From Chloroflexota bacterium (GTDB lineage Bacteria; Chloroflexota; UBA11872; UBA12225), in assembly GCA_030447525.1 (NCBI GenBank), contig JAUJOR010000015.1, positions 1 through 64,000 of the forward strand: a DNA stretch of 64,000 nucleotides, written 5' to 3'. A model generated the notes under the pieces. The model was given only the letters and a program-made list of their open reading frames with translations, was not told where the DNA came from and did not search any database. Positions 43,011 to 55,212 of the stretch are shown one piece after another; position 1 is the stretch's first letter; each line of letters opens with the position of its first letter. A program made the position numbers and the translations under genes.

Positions 43011-44615
43011 ATGACCCAACGGATCGAGATCTACGATACCACCTTGCGTGATGGGGTACAGCGGGAAGGGCTCTCCTTCTCCTTGGAGGACAAGCTCAAG
43101 GTGGCCCGCAAGCTGGACGGCCTGGGCGTCCACTACATCGAGGGGGGCTACCCCGGCTCCAACCCGCGCGACCAAGAGTTCTTTGCCCGGGCGCGGGAGA
43201 TGACCTGGCAGCATGCCACCATCGTCGCCTTTGGCGCGACGCGCTACAAGGAGAACCGAGCGGAGGACGACCCTAATCTACAAGCCCTCCTCCGTGCCGG
43301 GACGCCGGCGGTGACCATCGTCTGCAAGAGCAGCCTCTTTCAGGTGCGCGAGGTGCTGGGCGTGAGCCCGGAAGAGAACCTGGCCATGATCGCGGAATCG
43401 GTGGACTTTCTGCGCCGCCACGGGAAGCGCGTCTTCCACGACGCGGAGCACTTCTTCGATGGCTGGAAGGAGGACCGGGAGTACGCCCGTGCCTGCCTGC
43501 GCGCCGCTGCCGGCGCCGGCGCCGACTGTCTCGTCCTCTGCGACACCAATGGGGGCTCGCTCCCCTGGGAAGTGGCGGAGATTGCCCGTACCGTCTGGGC
43601 CGAGTTCTCCGAATCCATGAACATAGGCATCCATACCCACAACGACGCCGAGCTGGCCGTGGCCAACACCCTGGCTGCCGTCCAGAACGGGGTGACTCAC
43701 GTCCAAGGGACGATCAACGGGTACGGCGAGCGCTGCGGCAACGCCAACCTGTGCGCCATCATCCCCAACCTCAAGCTGAAGCTCGGTGCGGACTGCGTGA
43801 GCGACGCCCAGCTGCAGTCCTTAACCGAGACGGCGCGCTTCGTAGACGAGCTGGCCAACCTCAAGCCGGACCCGCACATGGCCTACGTCGGCGCCAGCGC
43901 ATTTGCCCATAAGGCCGGCTACCACGCCGACGCCATGCGCAAGAACCCCCTCAGCTACCAGCACATCCGGCCGGAGCTGGTGGGCAACGAGGCACGCATC
44001 CTCGTCTCCGAGCTCTCTGGAAAGGGGGCGGTGACGAGCAAGATGGAAACGTTGGGCCTACGGCTCGACGCCCCGGGTCGGACGCGCACGGTTGTGGAGC
44101 GGATCAAGCAGCTGGAGAGTCAGGGCTACCAGTTCGAAGGGGCGGAGGCGTCCTTCGAACTGATGGTGCGCCGGCTGGAGCCGGATCACCGCGCCCCCTT
44201 CGAGCTGGTGGACTTCCTGGTACTTGTCGAGACGCGGGGTGGCCGGGATATGCTCGCCGAGGCGATGGTGAAGATCCGCATCGCCGGACAGACGCTGCAC
44301 ACGGCGGGGGAGGGGAATGGCCCGGTGAACGCCCTCGACGCCGCCCTGCGCAAGGCCCTGGTGGAGTCGTACCCGGAGGTGCAGGACATCCGCCTCACCG
44401 ACTACAAGGTGCGGGTCATCGACGAAGGCTCGGGCACGGCCGCCACCGTGCGTGTCCTGATCGACTCCTCGGACGGGGAAGCCACCTGGTCGACCGTGGG
44501 GAGCTCGCCCAACATCATCGAAGCCAGCTGGCTGGCCCTGGCCGACTCCCTGGAATACGGCCTGCAGCGGGCCCTGAAGCGCCGCCGCCCGGCGACCGAT
44601 GCCATTGCTGGCTAG
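43011..44615 (+). CDS. cimA: citramalate synthase
   Basis: 534 aa, related to LeuA but closer to CimA/LeuA2: IEIYDTTLRDGVQREGLSFS, IEGGYPGSNPRDQEFF, then GIHTHNDAELAVANTLAAV and GTINGYGERCGNANL. It joins pyruvate and acetyl-CoA to citramalate, opening a threonine-independent route to 2-oxobutyrate and isoleucine that then uses LeuCD and LeuB. The C-terminal LeuA dimer/allosteric domain (about 395-520) is complete. Last gene of the operon, converging on the rRNA genes. Confidence 0.95.
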   Translation: MTQRIEIYDTTLRDGVQREGLSFSLEDKLKVARKLDGLGVHYIEGGYPGSNPRDQEFFARAREMTWQHATIVAFGATRYKENRAEDDPNLQALLRAGTPAVTIVCKSSLFQVREVLGVSPEENLAMIAESVDFLRRHGKRVFHDAEHFFDGWKEDREYARACLRAAAGAGADCLVLCDTNGGSLPWEVAEIARTVWAEFSESMNIGIHTHNDAELAVANTLAAVQNGVTHVQGTINGYGERCGNANLCAIIPNLKLKLGADCVSDAQLQSLTETARFVDELANLKPDPHMAYVGASAFAHKAGYHADAMRKNPLSYQHIRPELVGNEARILVSELSGKGAVTSKMETLGLRLDAPGRTRTVVERIKQLESQGYQFEGAEASFELMVRRLEPDHRAPFELVDFLVLVETRGGRDMLAEAMVKIRIAGQTLHTAGEGNGPVNALDAALRKALVESYPEVQDIRLTDYKVRVIDEGSGTAATVRVLIDSSDGEATWSTVGSSPNIIEASWLALADSLEYGLQRALKRRRPATDAIAG

Positions 44616-44655
44616 GCCGAGTTCGTCACTCCTCCGCCGAGTTCGTCACTCCTCC
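44616..44655. repeat. two 20-bp tandem copies after cimA
   Basis: GCCGAGTTCGTCACTCCTCC occurs twice head to tail (44616-44635, 44636-44655), starting at the cimA stop. No function is apparent. Confidence 0.92.
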
Positions 44656-44658
44656 AAA

Positions 44659-44701
44659 AAACACGGCAAAAGAAAACCCCCGAGGAGAAACCCCTCGGGG
44701 G
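44659..44701 (-). terminator. rRNA operon terminator
   Basis: On the minus strand a 9-bp stem (44677-44685 with 44693-44701) is followed by TTTTCTTTTGCCGTG and a second T6 run. It lies just after the 3' end of the 5S gene. It may also stop readthrough from cimA, although the plus strand lacks a T-tract. Confidence 0.85.
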
Positions 44702-44707
44702 TAAGAA

Positions 44708-44826
44708 TGCCCTGGCGGCGACCTATTGTCCCGCGGTCTTCCGGCCGCAGTATCGTCGGCGCTGGGGCGCTTCACGGCCGTGTGCGGGATGGGAACGGGT
44801 GGGACCGCCCCGCTCCGGCCACCAGA
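44708..44826 (-). rRNA. rrf: 5S ribosomal RNA
   Basis: Reading the minus strand gives TGGTGGCCGGAGCGGGG, then CCCGTTCCCATCCCG and CCGAC-GATACTG, the conserved loops of bacterial 5S, ending GTCGCCGCCAGGGCA. Ends are approximate. It lies about 180 bp downstream of the 23S gene in the same transcript. Confidence 0.93.
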
Positions 44827-44942
44827 GCCAAAGCCTTAACGCAGAGACACTCTACCACAGGCCACACCCCGGGCGCACGTCTCCCACGGGGGGAGGCAAT
44901 GCGCTGAGGATACCGCCGATGGCGGACTGCCCCGACGAAGAA

Positions 44943-44972
44943 GACGAAGAACACCTCAATTTTGCCGACAGA
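44943..44972. repeat. 23S pre-rRNA processing stem, 3' arm
   Basis: This 30-base stretch is the reverse complement, with a single mismatch, of 48120-48149 on the other side of the 23S gene. In the transcript the two would pair, bringing the 23S ends together, as in RNase III-processed precursors. Confidence 0.85.
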
Positions 44973-45008
44973 TTGGTCGGAGAACGAGCCCGTTGGAGTA
45001 GAAGAAAG

Positions 45009-48053
<3,045 letters not shown>

Positions 48054-48119
48054 ACCTTCGACTCGTTCGGTGACACACACGAACATAGTCCGAGCTTGTC
48101 CGCTCGTTGCTACCGACCC

Positions 48120-48149
48120 TCTGTCGGCAAAATTGAAGTGTTCTTCGTC
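48120..48149. repeat. 23S pre-rRNA processing stem, 5' arm
   Basis: Partner of 44943-44972 (29 of 30 bases complementary). It lies between the promoter and the mature 23S 5' end. Confidence 0.85.
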
Positions 48150-48253
48150 TTCGATTGTGAATGTACACCCCGCAGCGTCTTGTTCGCTGCGAGTGCCCCG
48201 GCGCGCCAGGATCCCGACTTCTGTCGAGTGGCGCCCCAGTTTCCGGGGCAGCG

Positions 48254-48289
48254 AGAACAAATAATAGCTGGGGTCACTGCGGATGTCAA
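48254..48289 (-). promoter_or_regulatory. sigma70-type promoter of the 23S-5S unit
   Basis: On the minus strand a perfect -35 TTGACA (48284-48289) is separated by 17 bases from TATTAT (48261-48266), predicting a start near 48254. It is about 200 bp upstream of the 23S 5' end, with the processing arm between. This is the best promoter match in the window. Confidence 0.85.
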
Positions 48290-48321
48290 ATGCCGCTCGT
48301 GCCCCGCAGTCGAACCTTGTC

Positions 48322-48564
48322 CTAGCCCCGCGGGCCGGGAGAGGCATCCACCTGGCGCCAGTGGCGCTCGTAGAAGAGGGTGTCGTACAGGAGTGTGCCG
48401 CAGATGATCAGTATGGTTGTGGCCAGGGCAGCGGAGGCGCCCATGGCTACCCAATGTGTCAGCCCGGATGGCCATGGCGCGGCGCGCAGGGCGGCATAGA
48501 CGGCCAGGGCCCCCGCCAGTCGCAGGATCGCCCGTGGCACTTCCGTCAAGAACAGTCGTTCCAC
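48322..48564 (-). CDS. small two-helix membrane protein, unknown
   Basis: 80 aa from GTG 48564, with GAGGGGA upstream. Two hydrophobic stretches (about 12-30 and 36-60, ending TTILIICGTLLYDTLFY) suggest two membrane helices. No family recognised. It lies between the prolyl oligopeptidase gene and the rRNA promoter, on the same strand as both. Composition looks coding, but the gene is unconfirmed. Confidence 0.5.
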   Translation of the reverse strand: MERLFLTEVPRAILRLAGALAVYAALRAAPWPSGLTHWVAMGASAALATTILIICGTLLYDTLFYERHWRQVDASPGPRG

Positions 48565-48657
48565 GCCTCGTCCCCTCAGTGGATTGCCAGCTGCACAAGA
48601 TCTCTCAGTCCCCTCTGTCCGGCGATCGGCGAAGGGGCGCTCCGGTCATGCTTCGCC

Positions 48658-50805
48658 TCAGCGATAGATGAGGCCGAGGACGGTAAAGAGGAAGGTGTAG
48701 AGGTCGGCTTGCTCCTCGATCAGCTTGGCCGTCGGCTTTCCCGCCCCGTGGCCGGCCTTGGTCTCGACGCGCTGGAGGATGGGGTTATCGCCTGTCTGCG
48801 CTTCCTGGAGGGCGGCGGCCAGCTTCTTGGCGTGAGCGGAGACGACCCGGTCGTCGGTGTCGGCGCTGGTGATGAGCGTTGGGGGGTAGGCCGTCCCCGG
48901 CCGGATGTTATGCACCGGGGAGTAGGCATAGAGGAAGTGAAAGTGTTCCGCGTCGGCCTCGGCATTACCGTAGTCTGATGTCCAGTAGCGCCCTACGGTG
49001 AACTTGTGGTAGCGCAGCATGTCGGCCACGGGCACCTGGCACAGGACGGCCCCGAAGAGGTCCGGACGCTGGGTCATGCAGGCGGCGACCAGGAGGCCCC
49101 CGTTGCTCCCGCCCTGGATGGCCAGCCGCTCGCGGCTGGTGTACCCCTGGTCGATCAACCACTCGGCGGCGCCAATGAAGTCGTCGAAGACGTTCTGCTT
49201 CTTCTCTAAGATCCCCGCCCGGTGCCAGGCCTCGCCGTACTCCGATCCCCCACGGAGGTTGGCCACGGCCAGGACGCCCCCCTGCTCTAGCCAGGCCAGG
49301 CGGTGGATGGAGAACGAGGGCGTCAGGCTGATGTTGAAGCCCCCGTAACCGTACAGGAGCGCCGGGTTCGTCCCGTCCAGGGGGAGCCCCCGTCGATGGG
49401 TCAGGAACATGGGGATGAGGGTGCCGTCCTTGGAAGGGTAGAAGACCTGGTGCGTCTCGTACCCCGAGGCGTCGAAGTCTATCTCGGGGGCGCGCAGCGT
49501 CTCCATGTCCCCGGTGGTGAAGTCGTAGCGCAGGACAGTCAGGGGATATAAAAAGGAAGTGAAGCCGAGGAAGAGCTCCGTGTCCTCGCGTTTCCCCTGC
49601 AGGCCGGTGACGGCGCCCAGCCCGGGCAGGGTGATCTCGCCCAGCGGCGTCCCGTCCCGCGAGTAGCGCTGGATCTGGTGGTGGACGTCGTGGAGGTAAA
49701 TCACCACCAGCTGGTCGTTGACCATGGCTACCTGATCGATAGCGTCCTCTCGCTGGGCGACGATCTCCCGCCAGTGCTCGCGCTCGGGGCGCTGGACGTC
49801 GATGGCGATGATCCGCCCGCGTGGGGCGTCCAGATCGGTGTGGAAGTAAAAGAGCGACCCGGTGTTGTCGATGAAGTCGTAGCGGGCGTCGGCTTCGTCG
49901 AGGAGCCGGATGAAGGGCGCGCCGTGCAACCCCTGGCCATCTGCCGGCGCTGGCTGGTGGGGCAGGGGCGGGGAGGGAGGCCCTGGAGGGAGGTCGGTGG
50001 CGAGGCGACGGTAGTAGAAGCGGTTCTCCGGCTCCGTCCCCCGCCAGACGTGGAGGACGAGGTAGGCGCCGTCGTCGGTAGTGCGGGGGGAGAAGCCCAG
50101 CTCCTTGGCGTCCGGGCGCTCGTAGACGAGGCGGTCCTCGGCCTGGGGCGTTCCCAGGGCGTGCCAGTAGACCCGCTGGTAGTTGCTCTCGTCTTCCGGC
50201 GCCACGGTGCCCGGCTCCGGGAAGCGGTTGTAGTAGAAGCCACTGCGGGCCGGTTCCCAGGCAACACCGGTGAACTTGCACCACTGGATGACGTCCGGGC
50301 GGTCTGCCCCCGTATCGCAGTCGCGCACGTGCAGCTCCTGCCAGTCGCTCCCGCTACGGGAGAGGCCGTAGGCGGCCAGGCGCCCGTCCCTGGTGAAGTG
50401 CAGATTGGTGACGGCGGCCGTCCCGTCCGCGCTCATTGTATTGGGATCGAGCACCGGCGTGGGCGTGCCGCGCAGCTCCGGCTGGGCGTACAGCACCGGC
50501 TGGTTCTGCAGGCCATCGTTTTTCCAGAAGTAGTAGCGTCCCCCTTCCCGCTGGGGCACACCGTACCTGGGGTAGTCCCAGAGCTGGGTCAGACGGGCCT
50601 TAATGCGCTCTCTGAACGGGATGGCCTGTAAGAAGGAGGCAGTGATTGCGTTCTGCGCCTCCACCCAGGCGACCGTATCCGGGGCCTCGGGATCCTCCAG
50701 CCAGCGGTAAGGATCGGCGACCTTCGTACCGTGATAGTCGTCCACGACATCGCCCTTAGGGGCCACGGGATAGGCAAGTCCAAAGTCCGCCGTCTCAGGT
50801 CTCAC
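48658..50805 (-). CDS. prolyl oligopeptidase (S9A)
   Basis: 715 aa without a signal peptide, so cytoplasmic. It cleaves short peptides after proline. The N-terminal DDYHGTKVADPYRWLEDP opens the first part of the hydrolase domain, followed by a seven-bladed propeller (about 80-430) and the alpha/beta hydrolase. The catalytic Ser is in QGGSNGGLL (about 567), Asp in DTDDRV (about 652) and His in KAGHGAGK (about 686). It starts with GTG 50805, inside a GAGAC-rich repeat (50791-50812), so the true start could be a little downstream. Confidence 0.92.
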   Translation of the reverse strand: MRPETADFGLAYPVAPKGDVVDDYHGTKVADPYRWLEDPEAPDTVAWVEAQNAITASFLQAIPFRERIKARLTQLWDYPRYGVPQREGGRYYFWKNDGLQNQPVLYAQPELRGTPTPVLDPNTMSADGTAAVTNLHFTRDGRLAAYGLSRSGSDWQELHVRDCDTGADRPDVIQWCKFTGVAWEPARSGFYYNRFPEPGTVAPEDESNYQRVYWHALGTPQAEDRLVYERPDAKELGFSPRTTDDGAYLVLHVWRGTEPENRFYYRRLATDLPPGPPSPPLPHQPAPADGQGLHGAPFIRLLDEADARYDFIDNTGSLFYFHTDLDAPRGRIIAIDVQRPEREHWREIVAQREDAIDQVAMVNDQLVVIYLHDVHHQIQRYSRDGTPLGEITLPGLGAVTGLQGKREDTELFLGFTSFLYPLTVLRYDFTTGDMETLRAPEIDFDASGYETHQVFYPSKDGTLIPMFLTHRRGLPLDGTNPALLYGYGGFNISLTPSFSIHRLAWLEQGGVLAVANLRGGSEYGEAWHRAGILEKKQNVFDDFIGAAEWLIDQGYTSRERLAIQGGSNGGLLVAACMTQRPDLFGAVLCQVPVADMLRYHKFTVGRYWTSDYGNAEADAEHFHFLYAYSPVHNIRPGTAYPPTLITSADTDDRVVSAHAKKLAAALQEAQTGDNPILQRVETKAGHGAGKPTAKLIEEQADLYTFLFTVLGLIYR

Positions 50806-51208
50806 GTCTCAAGTCCCCTGCCCGCAGGGCATCACCCGGGGGGATGGTAACGCATCGAGCCGCTTCAGCTTGAGGAAGAGCAGCTTCGATTTGCCTCCCA
50901 CGGGCAGCCCACGGGCAGCCCGCGGGCAGGGCCCCGGCGCCCCGCTGCCGGTAATCGCCCCCTCTGCCCCGGCGGCTGCCCCGGCCGTGGCGACGACGTA
51001 CGAGCGTAACCACAGGCACGACCTCCTGCTCCCCGTCTGCTCGGCTGACGGGCGACCGCGGGGGTCGGCGGGGCGCGCCGGCACGCGATCGTCCGCAGCG
51101 GTGCTCGACAAGCCGGCCGTGCTGCCCATCCCAGCCGCGTCTCGGCGCCCCGCCAGGCGCCACATAGAACGATACCGCGCCGTCCGGGGAGGACGCCAAG
51201 GGTGTGCG
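50806..51208. other. 403 bp divergent intergenic region
   Basis: Lies between the prolyl oligopeptidase start and the DUF503 start. It holds the end of a GAGAC-rich repeat (to 50812) and three tandem 11-bp copies related to CCCACGGGCAG at about 50898-50929. No RNA gene or clear promoter seen. Confidence 0.5.
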
Positions 51209-51520
51209 GTGGAGGCGTACAATCCCCCGGTGATCGTGGGGGTGTGCCGGCTGCAACTCATCTTGCCGGAGAACCATTCTTTGAAGGGCAAGCGCAGCGT
51301 TGTGCGCTCCATCTGCGCTCAAGTGCGCCGCACCTACAATGTGACCATCGCCGAAGTGGATGACCTGGACGCCTGGCAGGTGGCCGGCCTCGGCTTTGCC
51401 GTTATCTCCACCGATGGGCGGCACGTTGATCGGATGGTGGCCGAGATCGTGGATTTCATCGAGCGCCGTGCGGAGGCGCAGCTGGGGAGCTACCAGGTGG
51501 AGCAGGTGCATCCTTTCTAG
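51209..51520 (+). CDS. DUF503 (YlxP-like) protein
   Basis: 103 aa from GTG 51209 (AAGGG upstream); GTG 51230 would give 96 aa. VGVCRLQLILPENHSLKGKRSVVRSI and AEVDDLDAWQVAGLGFAVIS match the small DUF503/YlxP family. In many bacteria YlxP lies in the nusA-infB-rbfA region and is tied to ribosome maturation, which fits the ribosomal protein genes directly downstream. Confidence 0.85.
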   Translation: MEAYNPPVIVGVCRLQLILPENHSLKGKRSVVRSICAQVRRTYNVTIAEVDDLDAWQVAGLGFAVISTDGRHVDRMVAEIVDFIERRAEAQLGSYQVEQVHPF

Positions 51521-51606
51521 AGGCGACTCTGTTGGAGGGCGCCGTCTGTGGAGAGGATGTGCCCCTCTGCGCCCCATTCCGCCCCAACCGTGGCGGGGAT
51601 TCGTGG

Positions 51607-51612
51607 TATAGT
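51607..51612 (+). promoter_or_regulatory. extended -10 promoter for rpmI-rplT
   Basis: TGGTATAGT gives an extended -10 (TG-n-TATAGT, 51605-51612), about 30 bases before the rpmI start. No good -35 is seen, as is usual for extended -10 promoters. Confidence 0.5.
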
Positions 51613-51642
51613 GCTGTGTCGGAATCCCGTAAGGACACGCCT

Positions 51643-51843
51643 GTGCCCAAACTCAAGACCCATAAAGCGGCGGCCAAGCGCTTCAAGGTAACCGGCACCG
51701 GACGGGTGCTGCGCCCTAAGGCGTGGGGCAATAAGAAGCGTTCTGCCAAGAGCAAGCGCACCAAGCGCATGTACGACGAGTTTTTCGAGGTGCCGGCGTC
51801 TACGGCTAAGCTGGTCAAGCAGCTCATGCCGTACAGCTTCTGA
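51643..51843 (+). CDS. rpmI: 50S ribosomal protein L35
   Basis: 66 aa starting GTG at 51643: PKLKTHKAAAKRFKVTGTG, the standard start and full length of bL35, rich in Lys/Arg. The frame upstream of 51643 is not part of the protein. infC, commonly the gene before rpmI, is not adjacent here. Confidence 0.96.
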   Translation: MPKLKTHKAAAKRFKVTGTGRVLRPKAWGNKKRSAKSKRTKRMYDEFFEVPASTAKLVKQLMPYSF

Positions 51844-51882
51844 GTACGGCTTCTACGTCCGAGTTGAAGCAGAGAATAACGC

Positions 51883-52260
51883 ATGGCTCGCATCAAGCGC
51901 GGCGTCACTAAGCGTCGGCGCCACAAGAAGATCCTGAAGCTCGCTCGGGGCTATTTCCTGGGCCGGAGCAAGCTTTATAAGACCGCTCACGAGGCGGTCA
52001 TGCACGCCCTGGCGTACGCCTACCGCGACCGGCGGAACAAGAAGCGGGACATGCGGCGGTTGTGGATCCTGCGGATCAACGCCGCCGCTCGGTTGAATGG
52101 GTTGAGTTACAGTCGCCTCATGGAGGGGTTACGTCGCGCCAACGTGACGGTCGATCGCAAGATTCTTGCTGATCTGGCCGTCCGTGACGCGGCCGCGTTT
52201 AGCCGTATTGCCGAGATGGCACGTCCCGTCGGTGGTCGGCCGGTTGCTGGGGTGGCGTAA
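51883..52260 (+). CDS. rplT: 50S ribosomal protein L20
   Basis: 125 aa: MARIKRGVTKRRRHKKILK, ARGYFLGRSKLYKTA and LRINAAARLNGLSYSRLMEGL are diagnostic of bL20, which binds 23S rRNA early in assembly. It follows rpmI by 39 bp; a strong terminator lies downstream. Confidence 0.97.
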   Translation: MARIKRGVTKRRRHKKILKLARGYFLGRSKLYKTAHEAVMHALAYAYRDRRNKKRDMRRLWILRINAAARLNGLSYSRLMEGLRRANVTVDRKILADLAVRDAAAFSRIAEMARPVGGRPVAGVA

Positions 52261-52386
52261 GGGCCTGGCCCTCGCTGCCGGCAAGCGCGCTTCCGTCTGA
52301 TCGGGTGGGGCCTGCCCGGTGCACCGGTGCGCGGTCAGCGGCATGCCCGGCCACCGGCACCAGGTCACGTGCACATCTCGCCGCGA

Positions 52387-52409
52387 CGGAGCCTTCGGGC
52401 TCCGTTTTT
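52387..52409 (+). terminator. rho-independent terminator of rpmI-rplT
   Basis: CGGAGCC and GGCTCCG form a perfect 7-bp stem with a TTCG tetraloop, followed by TTTTT. Confidence 0.93.
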
Positions 52410-52759
52410 GTTGTCCTCCGTCCCCGCTGATAACGCCGCGCCGTAGTACGGCAATGAGGGGTTCCAGATCACCGGCGATCACCCCATAGCAGGTTGAAGT
52501 CTCGTTGCCGTGCAATTGCGCTCGATCGTTTGCGGTCGTCCGTGGTTATTCGTTCCATCGCCGTTGCCCTTGTCTCGACTAACACGGCAACCAGACTCCT
52601 TCGGCTACTCGGGTTTGCGCATTTCGATCTGGAAACCGACGTTGCAGTACTAAGCGCTCCAAGGTTTCTGCTTCCTCGGCGCTCTCGGTAGATCCGAGAG
52701 CGTTGACGAGGGAGAGGGGATGGGTGGCGTAGAGACCGACGATCGCTCGGATTGCCACT
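52410..52759. other. 350 bp intergenic region
   Basis: No gene or RNA recognised. A perfect 8-bp stem (52681-52688 with 52694-52701) lies 58 bp before the methyltransferase gene without a T-tract. GTTGACG directly after it could be a weak -35, but no convincing -10 follows. Confidence 0.45.
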
Positions 52760-53800
52760 ATGCTCCGTGCAAGCGACGAGCCAATCACCAGCCTGGAGAA
52801 CCCTCAGGTGCGCCTGGCGCGCTCCCTGCTGGGATCCGCCGGGCGGCGCCGCCAGGGGGCTTTCCTCGTCGAGGGCGTGCGCCTCGTAGGGGCCGCTATG
52901 GCCGCGGCCGTGCCCCGGCTCGTGCTCTACGTCCCGGGCTTTGGCCAGCGCGACGCCCGCGAGCGGGCCCTCTTACGAGCGGCGCAGCGTACCGGTTGCC
53001 CCATGCGCCCGGTGACGCCGCAGGTTCTGGCTCGGGTCACAGACACCGTCACGCCACAAGGCATCGTCGCTGTGATGCCTCTGCCTGACGACCCGCCGGC
53101 GATACTCGACGATCGTGCGCTCCTCCTCATCCTCGACGCCGTTGGCGATCCGGGCAACGCCGGGACGCTCCTACGCACGGCCGCCGGGGTGGGGGTGACG
53201 GCGGTGGTCGCCACCAAGGGTACCGTCGATCTCTATGCCCCTAAAGTTGTTCGGGCCGGCGCCGGGGCGCACTTTCTTCTCGACGTCCGTACCGACCAGG
53301 AGTGGGAGGATTTCGCCCTCCGCCTCCCACGGGCCTGCCAGGTGCTCCTGGCCGACGCCGGCGCCGCAACGCCTTATTGGGATGTGGACTGGACACGGGC
53401 GACGGCACTTATCGTCGGCAGCGAGGCCCACGGGGCATCATCGGGCGCCCGGGAGGCCGCTACCGGTAGCGTCTCCATCCCCACGCGCGGGATCGAGTCG
53501 CTCAACGCCGCCGTAGCCGGGAGCGTCATCCTGTTCGAGGCGGCCAGGCAGCGCCAGACCCGGGCTCAGGGATCAGAGGGTAGGGACCCGGGGGTGGAGG
53601 TGCAAAGGCAGGTGCGCGAGGACCCCCGGGTAACGCCAAGGCGGGTGAGCGCCCGCTCGAGGCGTACGCCTGCGCGGCCCCGCGGGGGGCGTTCGAGCCG
53701 TGCAGCTGGCGGAGAAACGGCGGAGCCCAGTGCGGAGTACATGATGTCACCTGAACGGCGACCGGGTGGAGTCGGTGCAGCGCTGCCTCCCGGACCGTGA
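52760..53800 (+). CDS. SpoU/TrmH-family RNA 2'-O-methyltransferase
   Basis: 346 aa. The N-terminal RNA-binding SpoU_sub_bind-like part (ITSLENPQVRLARSL, GAFLVEGVRLV) is followed by the knotted SPOUT domain: LDAVGDPGNAGTLLRTA, IVGSEAHGAS and VSIPTRGIESLNAAVAGSVILFEAARQR. It likely methylates a ribose in rRNA (RlmB-like) or tRNA. About 80 Arg-rich residues after the domain are extra and resemble low-complexity sequence. It ends 15 bp before pheS, so the three genes may form an operon. Confidence 0.88.
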   Translation: MLRASDEPITSLENPQVRLARSLLGSAGRRRQGAFLVEGVRLVGAAMAAAVPRLVLYVPGFGQRDARERALLRAAQRTGCPMRPVTPQVLARVTDTVTPQGIVAVMPLPDDPPAILDDRALLLILDAVGDPGNAGTLLRTAAGVGVTAVVATKGTVDLYAPKVVRAGAGAHFLLDVRTDQEWEDFALRLPRACQVLLADAGAATPYWDVDWTRATALIVGSEAHGASSGAREAATGSVSIPTRGIESLNAAVAGSVILFEAARQRQTRAQGSEGRDPGVEVQRQVREDPRVTPRRVSARSRRTPARPRGGRSSRAAGGETAEPSAEYMMSPERRPGGVGAALPPGP

Positions 53801-53815
53801 CCCTTGGAGGGAACG

Positions 53816-55045
53816 ATGACTACCAGCGAGAAGTCTGTCCTTATAGACGATCTGCACGCCCTGGAGCGGGAGGCGCTGGCCAAGCTGGCCACCGTTCCCG
53901 ACGAGCGTGGCCTGGAGGAGTGGCGGGTGGAGGTGCTCGGCCGGCGCGGGACGCTGGCCGAGCTGCTCCGCGGCTTGGCCACCCTTTCCCCGGAGGCGCG
54001 CCCGGCGGCCGGGGCGGCGGGGAACCGGGTCAAAGGGGCGCTAGAGGCGGCCTATGCCGAACGCCAGCGGGGGCTGCGCGCCCAGTCCCGGGCTCGAGAG
54101 CTGGAGGCGGAGCGGATCGACGTCACTCTCCCCGGCCGGGGCGTGCACCTTGGCCAGCTCCACCCCATCACCCAGCTGCGCCGTGAGGTGGAGCGGGTGT
54201 TCATCCGCCTCGGGTTCAGCGTGGTGGACGGCCCCGAGGTGGAGTACGATCGCTACAACTTCACCCTGCTGAACATGCCCCCCGATCACCCGGCGCGGGA
54301 CATCCAGGACACCTTTTACGTCGCCAACGTGGGCGCACCGAGCCGGGCGCCCGCTACTGCCGCTGCTGCTGCCGCTGGGGCGGTTTCTCCGGGAGACGGC
54401 GCCGCCCCGGCGGGGACTGACCCGCTCCCTCCGAGCGAGCGGGGTGCGGGGGGACACGTCCCCGTGGGGGTGGACGGCGGTAAGGCTAAGATGGCCACGC
54501 CGGCCGGGGGCGAAGTCCTGCTGCGCACACAGACCTCGCCGATGCAGATCCGGGTGATGGAGTGCCAGAAGCCGCCCATCCGCGTCCTGATCCCGGGGCG
54601 GGTATACCGCAACGAGGCCACCGACGCCGCCCACGAGTCCCAATTTTCCCAGGTGGAGGGGCTGTGCGTGGACGAGCGCACCACGATGGGCGACCTGCGG
54701 GGCTGCCTTACCTTTATGATCCGTACCCTCTTCGGGTCGGAGCGTGAGGTGCGCTTCCGCTGCGGCTACTTTCCCTTCGTCGAGCCGGGGGCGGAGTTCG
54801 ACATGTCTTGTCACGTCTGTGGCGGGCAGGGATGCCGCACCTGCAAGGGGACGGGGTGGATCGAGATCGGTGGCTGCGGCATGGTGCACCCCATCGTCCT
54901 GGAGAACGTGGGGCTCGACCCCAGCCGCTATAGCGGCTGGGCCTTTGGCTTCGGCTTCGAGCGCATGGCCCTCATCCGCTACGGCGTGGACGACATCCGG
55001 CTCTTCTACGGCAACGACCTCCGCTTCTTGCAGCAGCTCCGCTAA
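53816..55045 (+). CDS. pheS: phenylalanyl-tRNA synthetase alpha subunit
   Basis: 409 aa from ATG 53816, after TTGGAGGG. An N-terminal coiled-coil arm (about 1-90) binds tRNA, then the class II core: HPITQLRREVERVFIRLGF, NMPPDHPARDIQDTFYV, LLRTQTSPMQIRVM, and the GFGFERMALIRYGVDDIR motif 3. A Cys cluster (SCHVCGGQGCRTCKGTGW) is typical of Gram-positive-type PheS. Unusual: about 60 Ala/Gly/Pro-rich residues (about 180-240) are inserted between DTFYV and LLRTQTS, where most relatives have only a few. Confidence 0.95.
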   Translation: MTTSEKSVLIDDLHALEREALAKLATVPDERGLEEWRVEVLGRRGTLAELLRGLATLSPEARPAAGAAGNRVKGALEAAYAERQRGLRAQSRARELEAERIDVTLPGRGVHLGQLHPITQLRREVERVFIRLGFSVVDGPEVEYDRYNFTLLNMPPDHPARDIQDTFYVANVGAPSRAPATAAAAAAGAVSPGDGAAPAGTDPLPPSERGAGGHVPVGVDGGKAKMATPAGGEVLLRTQTSPMQIRVMECQKPPIRVLIPGRVYRNEATDAAHESQFSQVEGLCVDERTTMGDLRGCLTFMIRTLFGSEREVRFRCGYFPFVEPGAEFDMSCHVCGGQGCRTCKGTGWIEIGGCGMVHPIVLENVGLDPSRYSGWAFGFGFERMALIRYGVDDIRLFYGNDLRFLQQLR

Positions 55046-55212
55046 GGGCATCTAAGGACTTCCTGGGTTCGTGGCAGGTGCCCCCCCAAAAGGAGCGCCG
55101 TCAAGGAGAGCGCCTACCGCAGACCCTTGGGGACGCCAAGCAAGGGGACGCCTAGCAAGGGGAAGCAAGCGAGAGCGTGGAGCTACAGGGGGCGCTGGCG
55201 GGCAGTGCTCCC

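Noticed and set aside
49678..50631. 317-codon plus-strand open frame opposite prolyl oligopeptidase
   Set aside because: Antisense to an intact S9A gene with catalytic triad; no supporting signal.
50898..50929. Three 11-bp repeats as a CRISPR-like array
   Set aside because: Units are directly adjacent without spacers. No CRISPR array or cas gene was seen in the window.
52681..52701. 8-bp hairpin as a terminator
   Set aside because: No T-tract on either strand; the rplT terminator lies earlier at 52387-52409.
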